Shown: piece by piece, positions 54,826 through 64,000 of the stretch
Layout: every line of letters begins with the position of its first letter
Position numbering within the stretch: position 1 is the stretch's first letter
From: Chlorella sorokiniana
Lineage: Eukaryota; Chlorophyta; Trebouxiophyceae; Chlorellales; Chlorellaceae
Direction: 5' to 3'
Length of the DNA: 64,000 nucleotides
NCBI GenBank assembly: GCA_025917655.1
Contig: CP084614.1
Location: 1,426,001-1,490,000, forward strand
Position numbers and translations under genes: made by a program
Notes under the pieces: generated by a model
Databases searched by the model: none
The model's input: only the letters and a program-made list of their open reading frames with translations
Told to the model about the DNA's origin: nothing

Positions 54826-56352
54826 ATGGCCGCCGCGACGTCTTGTGCTGCGCTGCAACAGCGGCTTGTCGCACCCTGCGTCCAGCGGCAACGCCCGCGG
54901 TCCAGAAGACAGCAATCGCCTCCACGTGCACAGTCTTCTGGGACTGAGCCCGATGGCAATCGCACAGGTCCAAGCTCGCCGCCACGTCCCGCCGACCAGC
55001 AGGGCGCAGCGGGCAAAAGCATGCCCCCAAACCCCATTTCCGACCCTGCCGGCGTCGTAGTTTATGGCGGCAGGCTGCCCCCTGCACGGCGGCTCATTGT
55101 CAGCGGCCTGTCTGCAACCGCAGTGGGTGAGCCCTCAGCTGCACCTGCTGCGCCCCTGGCTGGCAGCACCTGCAGGTCTGCAGGAGGTCCCCCAGGCCGA
55201 GACCCGCCTGCAAACACGCCTGCGAGCGACCCGTTGCCCGCTGTCCGCCTGCAGCCCTGGGAGGCAACTTGTTTGGAGTGACCAGCGCCCTGCTGTCCCT
55301 GGACGGCGGCCGCCTGGCTGCCGCCACCAACCTTGATGTGCTGGTGCCTGTGGGCGGCTACCGGCGCTGCCTTGACACCCAAAACGGCTTCACCTTCCTC
55401 TACCCCCGCGCTGGCTGGCGGACCAGACGCTGTACCGGCGGTACGCAGCCCGCGTGGAGCGGGAGGCGGCCCTGGACCCGCCCTCCCTGCGCGGCGAACG
55501 CGCGCGGCGGCGGGGCTCCCGAGCCTGCGGCGGCATACGGACCGCCCGGCAGCACGGGTGCGGTGCCGGGCTGGGCTGTGGTGGGGGAGGGGGTTCCGCT
55601 TTGAGTGCGTGGCAGTGCTGGCCTCACTGTGCTGCCCTGCCTGCCTGCCTGCCTTGCGGACCCCAGACAAGCCGCGGCTGCCCAGCCCTGCTGCATGTTC
55701 AGGGTGTTGCCAGCTGGGCGCGCGCTGAGCCTGGCCCTGCCCCCGCCGCGCAGGCGAGGAGAACATCTCGGTGGTGGTGGCGCCCATCCGCGATGGCTTC
55801 ACGCTGCGCAAGATGGGCAGCCCTGCCGAGGCCGCCGCCCGCTTCCTGTCCACCACGGTGGCGCCCGAGGGGTCGGGCGCGCGGCGGCGCTGCTGGGGGC
55901 GGGGGAGCGGCGCGACGCGGCGGGGGAGCTCTACTACTGGCAGGAGTTCACCGTCAGCAGCGACGCCTTCTCGCGGCACAACCTGTCGGGTGGGGCTGGC
56001 TGGGGCTGTGGGGCTGGGAGGGGCCAAGGGGGAGAGAGCCGGGGACTGGAGATGGTTGCTGCTGCCTGTCCCTGGAAAGTGGGGGCGCGCGAGAGCCAAG
56101 CAGGGGGTACAGCGCTCCGCGTCTGCTCCGCCAGTTTCCAGCTGCTGCGCATCGCGCACTGAGCTGCGGCCTTGCGGCCCCCCTCCTGCCGCCCGCAGTG
56201 TACGCCGCGCGCAACGGCCTTCTGTACACGCTCAACTGCCAGAGCGGGAGGCGCGCTGGGCGCAGAACGAGGAGGGCTTCCGGCGGGCAGCGGAGACATT
56301 TGCCATCCTCAACTCGGGGGCCGCCACGGCAGGCTTCCCAGACAGCCTGTGA
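54826..56352 (+). CDS. PsbP-domain protein of the thylakoid lumen
   Basis: PsbP-domain proteins are small lumenal relatives of the photosystem II subunit PsbP and help assemble photosynthetic complexes. The ATG at 54826 begins a chloroplast-type leader (MAAATSCAALQQRLVAPCVQ). After an intron joined in phase (LSATAVG to ALGGNLFGVT, about 55127-55260) come GFTFLYP..RWLADQTLYRR and ALDPPSLRG (about 55390-55490), AAAYGPPGSTG, ENISVVVAPIRDGFTLRKMG with SPAEAAARFLSTTVAP (about 55765-55860), ELYYWQEFTVSSDAFSRHNL (about 55930), YAARNGLLYTLNC (about 56205) and FAILNSG near the C-terminus. One C is missing at 55403-55407 and one at 56239-56240; the break near 55518 needs two bases. The family's exact role is not inferable. 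Confidence 0.83.
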
Positions 56353-56506
56353 TGCCGACGCGCTCGCTGTGACCCCTGCCCTACCGCCCCCATGGCTCGG
56401 CTGGCTTGGCGGCGCTTGCAGTTGTTTGTTGCCCGGAAGCGTTGCAACTGTGTTACCGCATCGGTGCACCGCAGTCTCAGGGTGGCGCATCGCTGCACCG
56501 CCGCAG

Positions 56507-57342
56507 TCACTCAATCATGAAGTCGTCCAGCGTCATCTCCCCTTTCGCCAGTGCAACAAGCCCGTCACGCAGCTTGCCGTGCGCCGCCGCCGCCCCCAGC
56601 GGCGTCTCGCCCTCGCTGTCCTCTGCCTGCGAGGGGGCGCCATTGCACTCGAAACTGATTGCCTGTATGATCTGACAGCAGGTTTTCTGTCGCATGCTGC
56701 TGCGGCATGCTTCTAGTGCCGTGCCGGCAGGGAGCATGCAGCGCCGCACCTCAACATCCGCGCCCCGCGCCGCCAGGAGCAGCGCCGCCGTTTGGTGCCC
56801 GCCCATGGCGGCCAGCAGCAGCGGCGTGGCGCCGTCGTTGTTGCGCGGGTCCAGCTGCGCGCCTCCATCGCCCAGCAGCACCTTGATCACTGGGGTGCGC
56901 CCCGTTGCTGCTGCGCGGTGCAGCGGCGTGGCCCCCAAGCAGTCCCTGGCATCCGCCTGCGCCCCGCTCTCCAGCAACAGCCGCGCCAGCGCCTCCTGTC
57001 CCTTGCTGGCTGCGTAGTGCAGCGCGCTGCGCTTCTGCGCCGTCAGCGCGTTGGCGTCTGCGCCCAGCGAGAGCAGCAGCTTGGCTGTCGCCACCTGCCC
57101 CCCGCCGACGCCGCCGTGTGCAGGGGCGTCCAGCCCTCCTCGTCTGCCCACTTCACGCACTGCGCTGCGCCATGGTCCACCAAGAACTGCACAAGGTCTG
57201 TGTTGGGAGTGGAGCAGGCCGTGTGCAGAAGGGAGCGCTCGTCGTCGTCTCTCTTGGTGATCAGCGCCGCCAGCTCGCCGGCGGGGAGCGAGGAAAAGTG
57301 CAGCAGGTCGCCCTGCCGTGCCGCCTCGACTGCCCGCTCCAT
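56507..57342 (-). CDS. Ankyrin-repeat protein, gankyrin/PSMD10-like
   Basis: This protein of about 237 aa is close in length to gankyrin (PSMD10), an assembly chaperone of the 26S proteasome base. From the ATG at 57342 (MERAVEAARQGDLLHFSSLP) come about six ankyrin repeats: DDERSLLHTACSTPNTDLVQ, GWTPLHTAASAG, LLLSLGADANALTAQKRSAL, HYAASKGQEALARLLLESGA, GATPLHRAAATGRTPVIKVL and GATPLLLAAMGGHQTAALLL. One intron (about 56623-56745) precedes the last block (EDSEGETPLGAAAAHG), and the protein ends DDFMIE. One G is missing from the run at 57098-57103. Ankyrin proteins are easily confused, so the PSMD10 link is tentative. Confidence 0.8.
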
Positions 57343-58097
57343 GTGCTGTCCGGCTCTCCAAGCCGGCAACTTTTACTGCGCCGCCCGTGGGGCAGTGTTG
57401 ATCGCAGGTGAACCCTCCCTGAAAAGTCCGCGGGTTCGATCACTTCAACGTTCTAAAGGAGGCGGATGGAGACATGGGCGATCTGCAATAGCAGGGGGCG
57501 CGCTGACTACTGCAGGCTAGCCTGCTGCGCCCGCTGCGGCGTGTCGCAGCCGCCAGGCTCAGAGGCCTTGTGCCGCCAGGAAGCACCAGCTTTTACAGAG
57601 CAACAATTTCAATTGACATTGAAACATGTGATGCCAATAGAACATGCACGGCATTGGAAGTAACAGTTGAGGGCCCGGCGATAGGCGGTGTGCCAAGCGG
57701 CGCTGGAGCGGACATGATCACCTAGCAAAGAGAACTGCAGAAAGGGAGCGGGGTTAGTGATGTTTGGGAAAGCAAGTACATGTCACACTGAGGGCACATC
57801 AGCCGTCAAGCAAAGGAACAAAGGCGGTGGGTGGTCAGGGTCAGGGAGGGCGTAGGAGCACAAGGGAAAGAGGTCGCATCTAATCGACGGGCAAGTACCA
57901 CACTCAGTCAGTCGTGCACAACCGCAGCAGGGGCTGTGCCGACGGTCTGACGAGGCAAGGAAGAAAACTCAAAGAATCCCTGACGGAGACAATCAACCTG
58001 GGGACTTGGCAGTGCACAGGGGCCATGCCTCTCGGCGGCAGCAGGCCGCTGGTCACGGTGCCTGCTGCCGCTGCTGCTGCTGCCGTGGGTGCCGCAT
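57343..58097 (-). other. Intergenic region ankyrin gene to ARC5
   Basis: About 755 bp. It contains the ankyrin gene's promoter, an AT-richer stretch (57590-57660), a perfect 14-bp palindrome GCAGGCTAGCCTGC (57512-57525) and the ARC5 3' UTR. I see no gene. Confidence 0.45.
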
Positions 58098-61000
58098 TCA
58101 CCGCATCTGCATGCTGGACAGCACGCCACGGCCCCCTGCTGCGCCGCTCTTGTTCAGGTCCATGCCCGCCAGCTTGTTGGCGGCCTTGCCCATGTCTTGC
58201 GACGCCTGCACAGCACGAGAGAGCGGGGACGCTGGGTGTGAGGGCTGGAGCAGCCGCCAGAGCCATCCCAGAGCCATCCCAGAGCCATCCCAAAGGGCCC
58301 ACCTCACCCCAAACACACAACTCCGCGCTCCCTTCCTGCCCTGCACTCACCTTGAGGTTGGCTGCGCCCGGCGGCAGGCTGCTGCGCATGCTCATGTTGA
58401 GCGGGTTCTCCTCGCTCTGCCGCAGCTTGGGCGTGTCGGGCTCGCCCTTGGCCCCCTGCTGCTGCGCCAGCGTGGAGTGGATCATGGCGAACTTGCGCTG
58501 CAGGCGCTCCACCTGGTGCAGCTCCAGCTCCAGGCTCTTGAGGCGCTGCTCCAGCGCGGCACGCACCGCCGCCACATCAAACACCTGAGAAAAGACGGGG
58601 AAGAAAACTAGCAGGTCACCAAGCGCGCTGGCCCCAGGCGCTGCCACATCGACAGACTGCTATTCAGGTTGTGCCGGCTGTGCACAGCAGCCACCAACGC
58701 CCACCCGCCAGCGCCAGCCTTTCCGTGCACCCACAACAACACCCACCTCATCCAGGTCCTCGTCGTACGCCGACTCCAGCTCCTCGCGCAGCCGCGTGGG
58801 GAAGGTGTCGATGATGGGCATGAGGAAGAAGCAGTTGAACTTGAGCTCCACGCTTTGCACAAAGTGGTCGCGGATGCCTGCAGTGGCGGTGGGAGGCAGC
58901 GGCAATTCGGGCGGGGTGGACAGCCAGTAAGCTTCAAAATGGACGCAAGCAACAACAAGGGACGTGCAGGTTTTGCACCCGCACAACCACTCCCCTGTGG
59001 AAAAAACCCACCGCCCTTTACCCTGCGCAGACCCTGCGCCCCCAGGGACCACCCACCCTCAAAGATCTGGCAGACCAGCGCCGCCACGATCTCCTCGCTC
59101 ATCGCGCCCAGCGTGCGGTTCCACAGCGTGTTCTCCAAAAAGTCGGCGGTGGCGCCGCTGGAGGTCTCGCCGGGGCCCGAGGCGCTCTTGCCGCCGTGCG
59201 CGCCGGGGTTGCTGCCGGGCGCCGTCACCTTGCTGAGCATGGCCTTGAGGGAGGAGCGGCTCTTGGTGTGCAGGGACCAGGTGACGTAGCGGGTGGTGGA
59301 CTGCAGGTCCTCCATGCACTTGGTCCTGCCAGGGGTGTTGGGGGAGGGAGGACAGGGGCGGTGTCGTGGTGTCAGCAAACCAACAGCCGCAGCAAGGCCG
59401 GGGACGCGCTTCCACACGCCCGAGATGCAAGCAGCCGCCTTGCTGCGGGTGCTGCGTCTGCACCGGGCGCAGGCCCCGCCCGCGTCAGCCCCGCGCCCCA
59501 CCTGCAGCACTTCTCGAACTCGTCGATGAAGGCGTGGTAGGCGGCGCCCACGCGCTTGAGGAACAGGTCGTGGCCGTTGAGGAACTGGCCGTCCTTTTGG
59601 AGCAGGTGCATGGCGATGGGCAGCATGCGGCGCTGCACGTGGGCCAACCGGTAGCCCAGCTGGTGCAGGAAGGGTTCAAACAGGTCCCGCGCCTTGGACA
59701 CCTGCGGCAGGGGGAGGGGGTGGGAGGTGAGGGGAGAGGGAAAGGGGCTGGGGCAAGAACTGGAGGAGGGGCGGCAGGCAAGGCGCACGCCTGGCGGCAG
59801 GGTCCCAGCAGCCAGCAGGCGGGCGCTGCGCGGCTGCCTGCGGCGCGCGCTGCTGCCCACCGCAATGACGCAGGCCGTGCGCGTGTAGTTGACGCCGTCG
59901 TGGAAGTCGTCGATGCCGCACGCGTTGACAATCTCCTCCCGGGAGATGTCGGGGCAGGAGATGGTGCCGATGCCCGCCCTGAACTCTGCCATGGCACGGT
60001 GGTACTGCGCGCCACCAAACAGGCGCATGTGCGCGTTGGGCAGCTGCTCGTTCACCATGACGGGCTTGTTGTCCGGGCCCACAAAGGCGCCGCCCGGATG
60101 TGCTCGTCGGCCAGCGTCTCGCCAAAGCGCTCGGGCGGCGCCGCCACCGTGCCGCGCAGCAGCAGCGCCAGCTTGGACAGGAACGACTCACGGAAGATGC
60201 GGCCCTTCTCCTGCAGCAATCACGGCAAGCAGACAGGTGGAGGCAGCAGGGTGAGGCGCGAGGGGACCAAGCGGATGTGCTGAGCGCTGGAGCCCAGCCG
60301 CCCCCTCCCCTTGCAACACCAGAGCTACCCATCGTTCCCTCGTGCCTGCAGGATGCCAACGGTAGACCCTCGCGCCCCCAACCCACCTTGAGCTTCTCAG
60401 GGTGCAGGTCGTTGAGCTCATTCTGTGTCTCCTCCAGGCGGCGGGACGCGTTGCGGTACTCCTTCTCCAGCACAGGCACAATGGTGGGCACGTTCTCAAG
60501 GTACCTGCATGGTGGGAGAGGACGAGGGGCAGGGGGGCGGGGCGAGCAAGCATGTTGCAGAGTCAGCCGGGGAGCCACCTCTCCAGGCAGCAGCTACCTT
60601 GAACACTTCAACAGCTGCACACAGACGGACAGACACACGCACACCTGCGCTGCAGCAGGTGCTCCAGAAAGCGGCGCAGCTGGCCCACGCCGATGCGCGC
60701 ACGCTCCGCCTTCTCCAGCTTGCGCCCCAGCCGCGCCTCCAGCTCAGCCACATCCAGAGCCTCGCGGTCGGCAACCGCCCCCGGAAGTGCTCGTTGGAGC
60801 GGAAGATGGCGTCCTTGGAGTTGCCCACGCGCCCGCTGGGCACGGAGCTGCAGGGTAGGGGAGGGAGGTGGAGGGCAGAGCATCAGCTTGGAGAGCAGAG
60901 AGACATGGCTGGCCAAGCTTGGCAGCCTGCAGTCATTCGGCGGGTCAGACATGTCAGCGCCGCCGCTCAAGGCAAGGCCAGCCCGCTGGCTGGCCCTCGC

Positions 61001-62669
61001 AGCTGCGCGCACGTGAAGAAGGGCGAGCCACCCAGCATGGTGGGCTCCAGCAGGCGCGCGGGCGGGCGCAGGTACATCTCCACGTCGTGGGGCCGGGCAA
61101 ACTGGGGGATGCGCGTGTCCAGCTTGGTGGACACCACAACGGTGCGGGACAGGGAGGGGTCCACCTGGGGCAGGCCAGGCAGGAGGGGAGGGGGATGGGT
61201 GGGGCCGAACAAGGGCCCGCTGCGCACAATGCCGTTGCTGGGCAACAGGTTGCGGTTGTGTCGGGCGCCGCACTGCCTGGACGCCTGGCCCCCAGCGTGG
61301 CTGCCGCAGCTGCTGGCCAGCTATGGCGGCAGCGACTGCCTGAAGCAGCGGAGGGCCCTCGCAGCGGCCCCACCTGCATGACCAGGCGCCGCGTGGTGGC
61401 GTTGGACCAGTCGTTGGAGTCCTCCAGGCACAGGATGATGTACTCTCGTTGCTCCATCTTCATGCGCACCATGGCCTCCACCTGCCGCGCGCTGTTCTGC
61501 AGCGTGCTGTTGCGCTTGCCGGGTGCAGCGGAGATGAGGCCTGCATGGGTGCACAAGCAGGAGCGCGGCACAACGGCATGCGGTGAGCGCGGAAGGCGAC
61601 GACGGTAAGCGCTCCAATGGGCTGACAACATCGGGCAGCAGGCAGCAAAAGGCAGGTGGGACCGCACCCCCGCCCCTGTGCCCACCGGGCGTGTCGATGA
61701 TGGTGAGGTTGGGGCAGAACTTGTACTCGATGCGCACCACAATCTCCTTGGACCAAAACTGGGCCTCCCGGTCCAGCCGCGCATTCTCGTTCTCAATGTA
61801 GTCCTGCGGGGCAGGAGGCAGGCAGCAGCATGCAGCAGGACCACTGAGGCCGCAGCACGAGCAGCGCACAGCAACCACCCCGACTGACGGACAAGGGGGC
61901 CTGCCGTCACATGGGTGACTGCTTTGACTGCAACGCCCCCTCTGCATGTGCCTCTGGCCACAAACACTCCTTCAGCTGCAATGGCTGCGCGCCAGTAGGC
62001 ACGGCGCACCTGCAGCTCCTCCAGCGTGGCCTCCTGCTCCCCAAACTCGTCGGTGATGAGGTAGCAGTGCGGCTGCACGCACGCGCTGTTGTACTTCATG
62101 TGCAGCGTGATGGGGCGCCGCGTCTTGGTGCCACCACCCACATGGTTGAACTGGAAGCCCATCAGGGCCTCCACCAGGGCTGCGGGCAGACAGCGGCGAG
62201 TGGAGGTTGGTAGTTGGCGGCCAGCGGCGGGCCACGACAACAGCGCCGCATGGGACGCGCTGCAGCAAGGCACCAGGCGGGCTGCGGCCAGCACTCCATT
62301 GAGCACCCACCACCAGGGTCCTCTCATCCTGGCTGCAAGTGAAGGCTCACCAGATTTGCCATCCGTTTGGTGGCCAACCACCAGGATGGCGGGGGCGTCG
62401 AACGGCTTTTCAAAGTCTTGGGCCAGGGCGTGCAGATCGTTGTACGCCTCATAGAGCCGCTCGTTGCCGGTGCGAAAGGCCCTTTCCGACCGGCCGGGCG
62501 ACATATCCGACGGGATTTCAAGCACAGAGGCTCGCAGGGCAGCGCTGCCGCGGCGCACTGGGGGCGTGCGGTTGCTCTCCTCCGGCTCCAGATCTTGAGA
62601 GGCTCGCATGGCATACCTGCCAGGCTGCGAGGCTGCCTGGGAGGCCTGCTGCTGCAGCCAGCTGGCCAT
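58098..62669 (-). CDS. ARC5: ARC5/DRP5B chloroplast-division dynamin
   Basis: ARC5 is a dynamin GTPase that pinches chloroplasts (and peroxisomes) from the cytosolic side. The protein is of full length, about 830 aa, with around 14 exons. From the ATG at 62669 come a variable N-terminus, then YEAYNDLHALAQDFEKPFDA, the G1 loop GHQTDGKS joined by an intron to ALVEALMGFQFNHVGGGTKT, LTIIDTPGLISAAPG (G3), IILCLEDSNDWSNATTRRLV, VVVSTKLDTRIPQ (G4) and LLGGSPFFT. The stalk has NVPTIVPVLEKEYRNASRRL, MRLFGGAQYHRAMAEFR and EEIVNACGIDDFHDGVNYTR. Then come TKCMEDLQSTTRYVTWSLHT, GIRDHFVQSVELKFNCFFLM and a GED-like coiled coil ending SSMQMR. Two G/C-run deficits lie at 60093-60095 and 60777-60782. Confidence 0.95.
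58257..58293. repeat. 11-bp tandem repeat in the last ARC5 intron
   Basis: CAGAGCCATCC repeated about 3.3 times. Confidence 0.8.
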
Positions 62670-62991
62670 TGTGGTGTGCCACTGGGCACAACTGTTGGTC
62701 GTTGAGGCTTCCCACGACCCCCAGCGTATAGCAGCGCACTGCCCTGAATGGATGAAGAGAGCGGCGAGCGGCTGGCACTCAAATGCGGCACCTGCGGAGG
62801 CCTGCGTGCTCTGCTGTCCACAGCAGGTTCAAACCGTTCGGCGGAACCCACATCACCAAATCGCGCGTTAGATCATCATTTCGATTGATTGATGTATATA
62901 GGACGTTACTAGTAGCACAGAACTCAGTCATCAGGAAGTGTTGCCCAACTCAACATCCCCACATTTCCTTGAAGTCGTCGGCGGCAGTCCT
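62670..62991. promoter_or_regulatory. Divergent promoter region ARC5/eIF1AD
   Basis: 322 bp between head-to-head start codons, AT-richer at 62860-62940. No assigned motif. Confidence 0.4.
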
Positions 62992-63869
62992 ATGAGCAGG
63001 CGAAAGCACCTATTGCAGTCTCTGGAGCAAGAAATCGAGCCCCCGGGCGCGGGACAGCACATCGTGCGGGCAGTGGGCAGCCGCGGCAGCAATATTATAG
63101 AGGTGAGAGCGTTAAAGGATGTTCCAAGTTACCAGCAAACCTGAGAAATCCCTCCGCCTCCCGCGCCGCCACATGCATGGCTGCACATGTGCCGCTGCAG
63201 CCGCCGCTGTCCCTTCTCAACGGCAAACTTAAGCGCGTGCAGGTCGAGTTCCCAGATGGTCGGACTACGCTATGCTTGCTGCCCGCCAAGTTTCATAAGA
63301 AGCTGTGGATCAAGAAGGGCAACTACCTAATAGTGGAGGACTCGCCCGAGGCCACCGACAGCCGCGTGACGGGGCAGATCCTGGCGGTGCTCTTCGTTGA
63401 CCATGTGAAGCAGCTGAAGCGCATGCAGGGCATCTGGTGCGAGGCGCTGCAGCAGCGCGCATGAAATTCGGGCGTCATGTTCTTGTTGCGGGCGCCGTGG
63501 GCTCCTTCGGCGCTGCTTGTGCCAGCTGCCCTCCCTGTTGCGCTCATCCTGCGAGACTGCAGGCCGCCAGAGTTTGAGTCAGCGGGCAGCAGCGCAGGAG
63601 CCAGTCAGGCTGCTGACAAGCTAGCAGCGCTGGGTCTTGCGGAGAGCGATTTCGAAGAAGAGGTCTCCCCTGGTGGTGGCTCGGCAGACGCAGCACAGGG
63701 CGGAGCAGCAGGCGCAGCGGCAGGAGCAGCAGAAGCGGGTGAGCAGCAGGCTGGGGAGGGCGAGGAGAGCGGGTACAGCAGCGAGGATGGCCTGCCGCCC
63801 ATCCCCAGGTTCAACAACCGCAAGGTCATCGAGTACGCGGTGTCCGACACGGAGTCAGATGACGAGTGA
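62992..63869 (+). CDS. EIF1AD: eIF1A-domain protein eIF1AD
   Basis: eIF1AD is a nuclear/cytosolic relative of translation factor eIF1A; in humans it acts late in 40S ribosome maturation. Three exons (62992-63102, 63243-63436, 63563-63869) join in phase to give about 203 aa with no frame break. Blocks are SRRKHLLQSLEQEIEPPGAG, HIVRAVGSRGSNIIE joined to VEFPDGRTTLCLLPAKFHKK, LWIKKGNYLIVEDSPE and VTGQILAVLFVDHVKQLKRM. QGIW joins across intron 2 to PPEFESAG, as in animal homologues. A Ser/Glu/Ala-rich acidic tail ends AVSDTESDDE. An alternative stop in the retained intron 2 would truncate it after the OB fold. Confidence 0.9.
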
Positions 63870-64000
63870 CGCGGCCCCGCAGCCCCACAGCCTGGTGCAA
63901 GGGTTGACGCTTGTGCCAGCACAGTGTGATGATCCCTGCTGCCAAATTGTACTGCTCCTCGTTGTACCGTAAATAGTTGATCTTGTTGCCCTTGCCTTCC
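63870..64000 (+). other. 3' flank of eIF1AD
   Basis: About 130 bp to the window edge. It holds CGTAAATAG near 63967, a variant of the poly(A) signal, and no other gene. Confidence 0.4.

Noticed and set aside
56507-57361. Calling the ankyrin gene a pseudogene because of its frame break
   Set aside because: One missing G in a G run explains it, and the same pattern affects essential single-copy genes nearby.

Overview
This window looks like nuclear DNA of a small green alga, most likely a trebouxiophyte of the Chlorella type. It is GC-rich and gene-dense, with about 21 protein genes in 64 kb on both strands. Almost all genes are cut by many short GT-AG introns. Several predicted proteins are specific to plants and algae: a chloroplast-division dynamin, a PsbP-domain protein, the BPG2-type plastid GTPase, an SP1-type envelope ubiquitin ligase, plant-type tryptophan synthase beta, and peptidyl-serine galactosyltransferase. 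Several genes carry TGTAA, the usual chlorophyte polyadenylation signal, just past the stop. I saw no rRNA, tRNA, CRISPR array or intact transposon.

Layout from left to right: METTL17/Rsm22 (-, runs off the left edge); CCDC97-like (+); ferredoxin-like/metallo-beta-lactamase hydrolase (-); MRE11 (-); RCE1 CAAX protease (+); TRAPPC12 (+); PhoD-like phosphatase (-); a possible pRiA4b-ORF3-like protein with a histone-H1-like tail (-); a gene-poor patch at 20.7-22.9 kb holding one orphan membrane-protein gene (-), a 36-bp palindrome and a duplicated 3' end; BPG2/YqeH GTPase (-); PCNA (+); ATP-type PEP carboxykinase (-); SP1/MUL1 RING E3 (+); tryptophan synthase beta (+); serine galactosyltransferase (-); valyl-tRNA synthetase (-); a conserved plant/algal protein of unknown function (+); lumazine synthase (-); glycolate-oxidase family enzyme (+); PsbP-domain protein (+); gankyrin-like ankyrin protein (-); ARC5/DRP5B dynamin (-); eIF1AD (+).

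The genes are housekeeping and do not form one pathway. Themes are organelle biogenesis (METTL17, BPG2, SP1, PPD, ARC5), genome maintenance (MRE11, PCNA) and central metabolism (PEPCK, TrpB, RibH, GOX). Many neighbours are head-to-head and could share promoters: MRE11/RCE1, BPG2/PCNA, PEPCK/SP1, ValRS/unknown, RibH/GOX and ARC5/eIF1AD.

The main caution is technical. In at least fifteen of these genes the conserved reading frame breaks inside an exon, and at most break points adding one G or C to a short run restores the family sequence. I could find no clear case of an extra base. This looks like a consistent homopolymer undercount in the assembly, so these genes should not be called pseudogenes. 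The biological curiosities are a tandemly triplicated 5' splice site in PEPCK, GC-AG introns, matching sequence bias at intron ends, the palindrome with the duplicated 3' end, and the H1-tailed pRiA4b-like gene.
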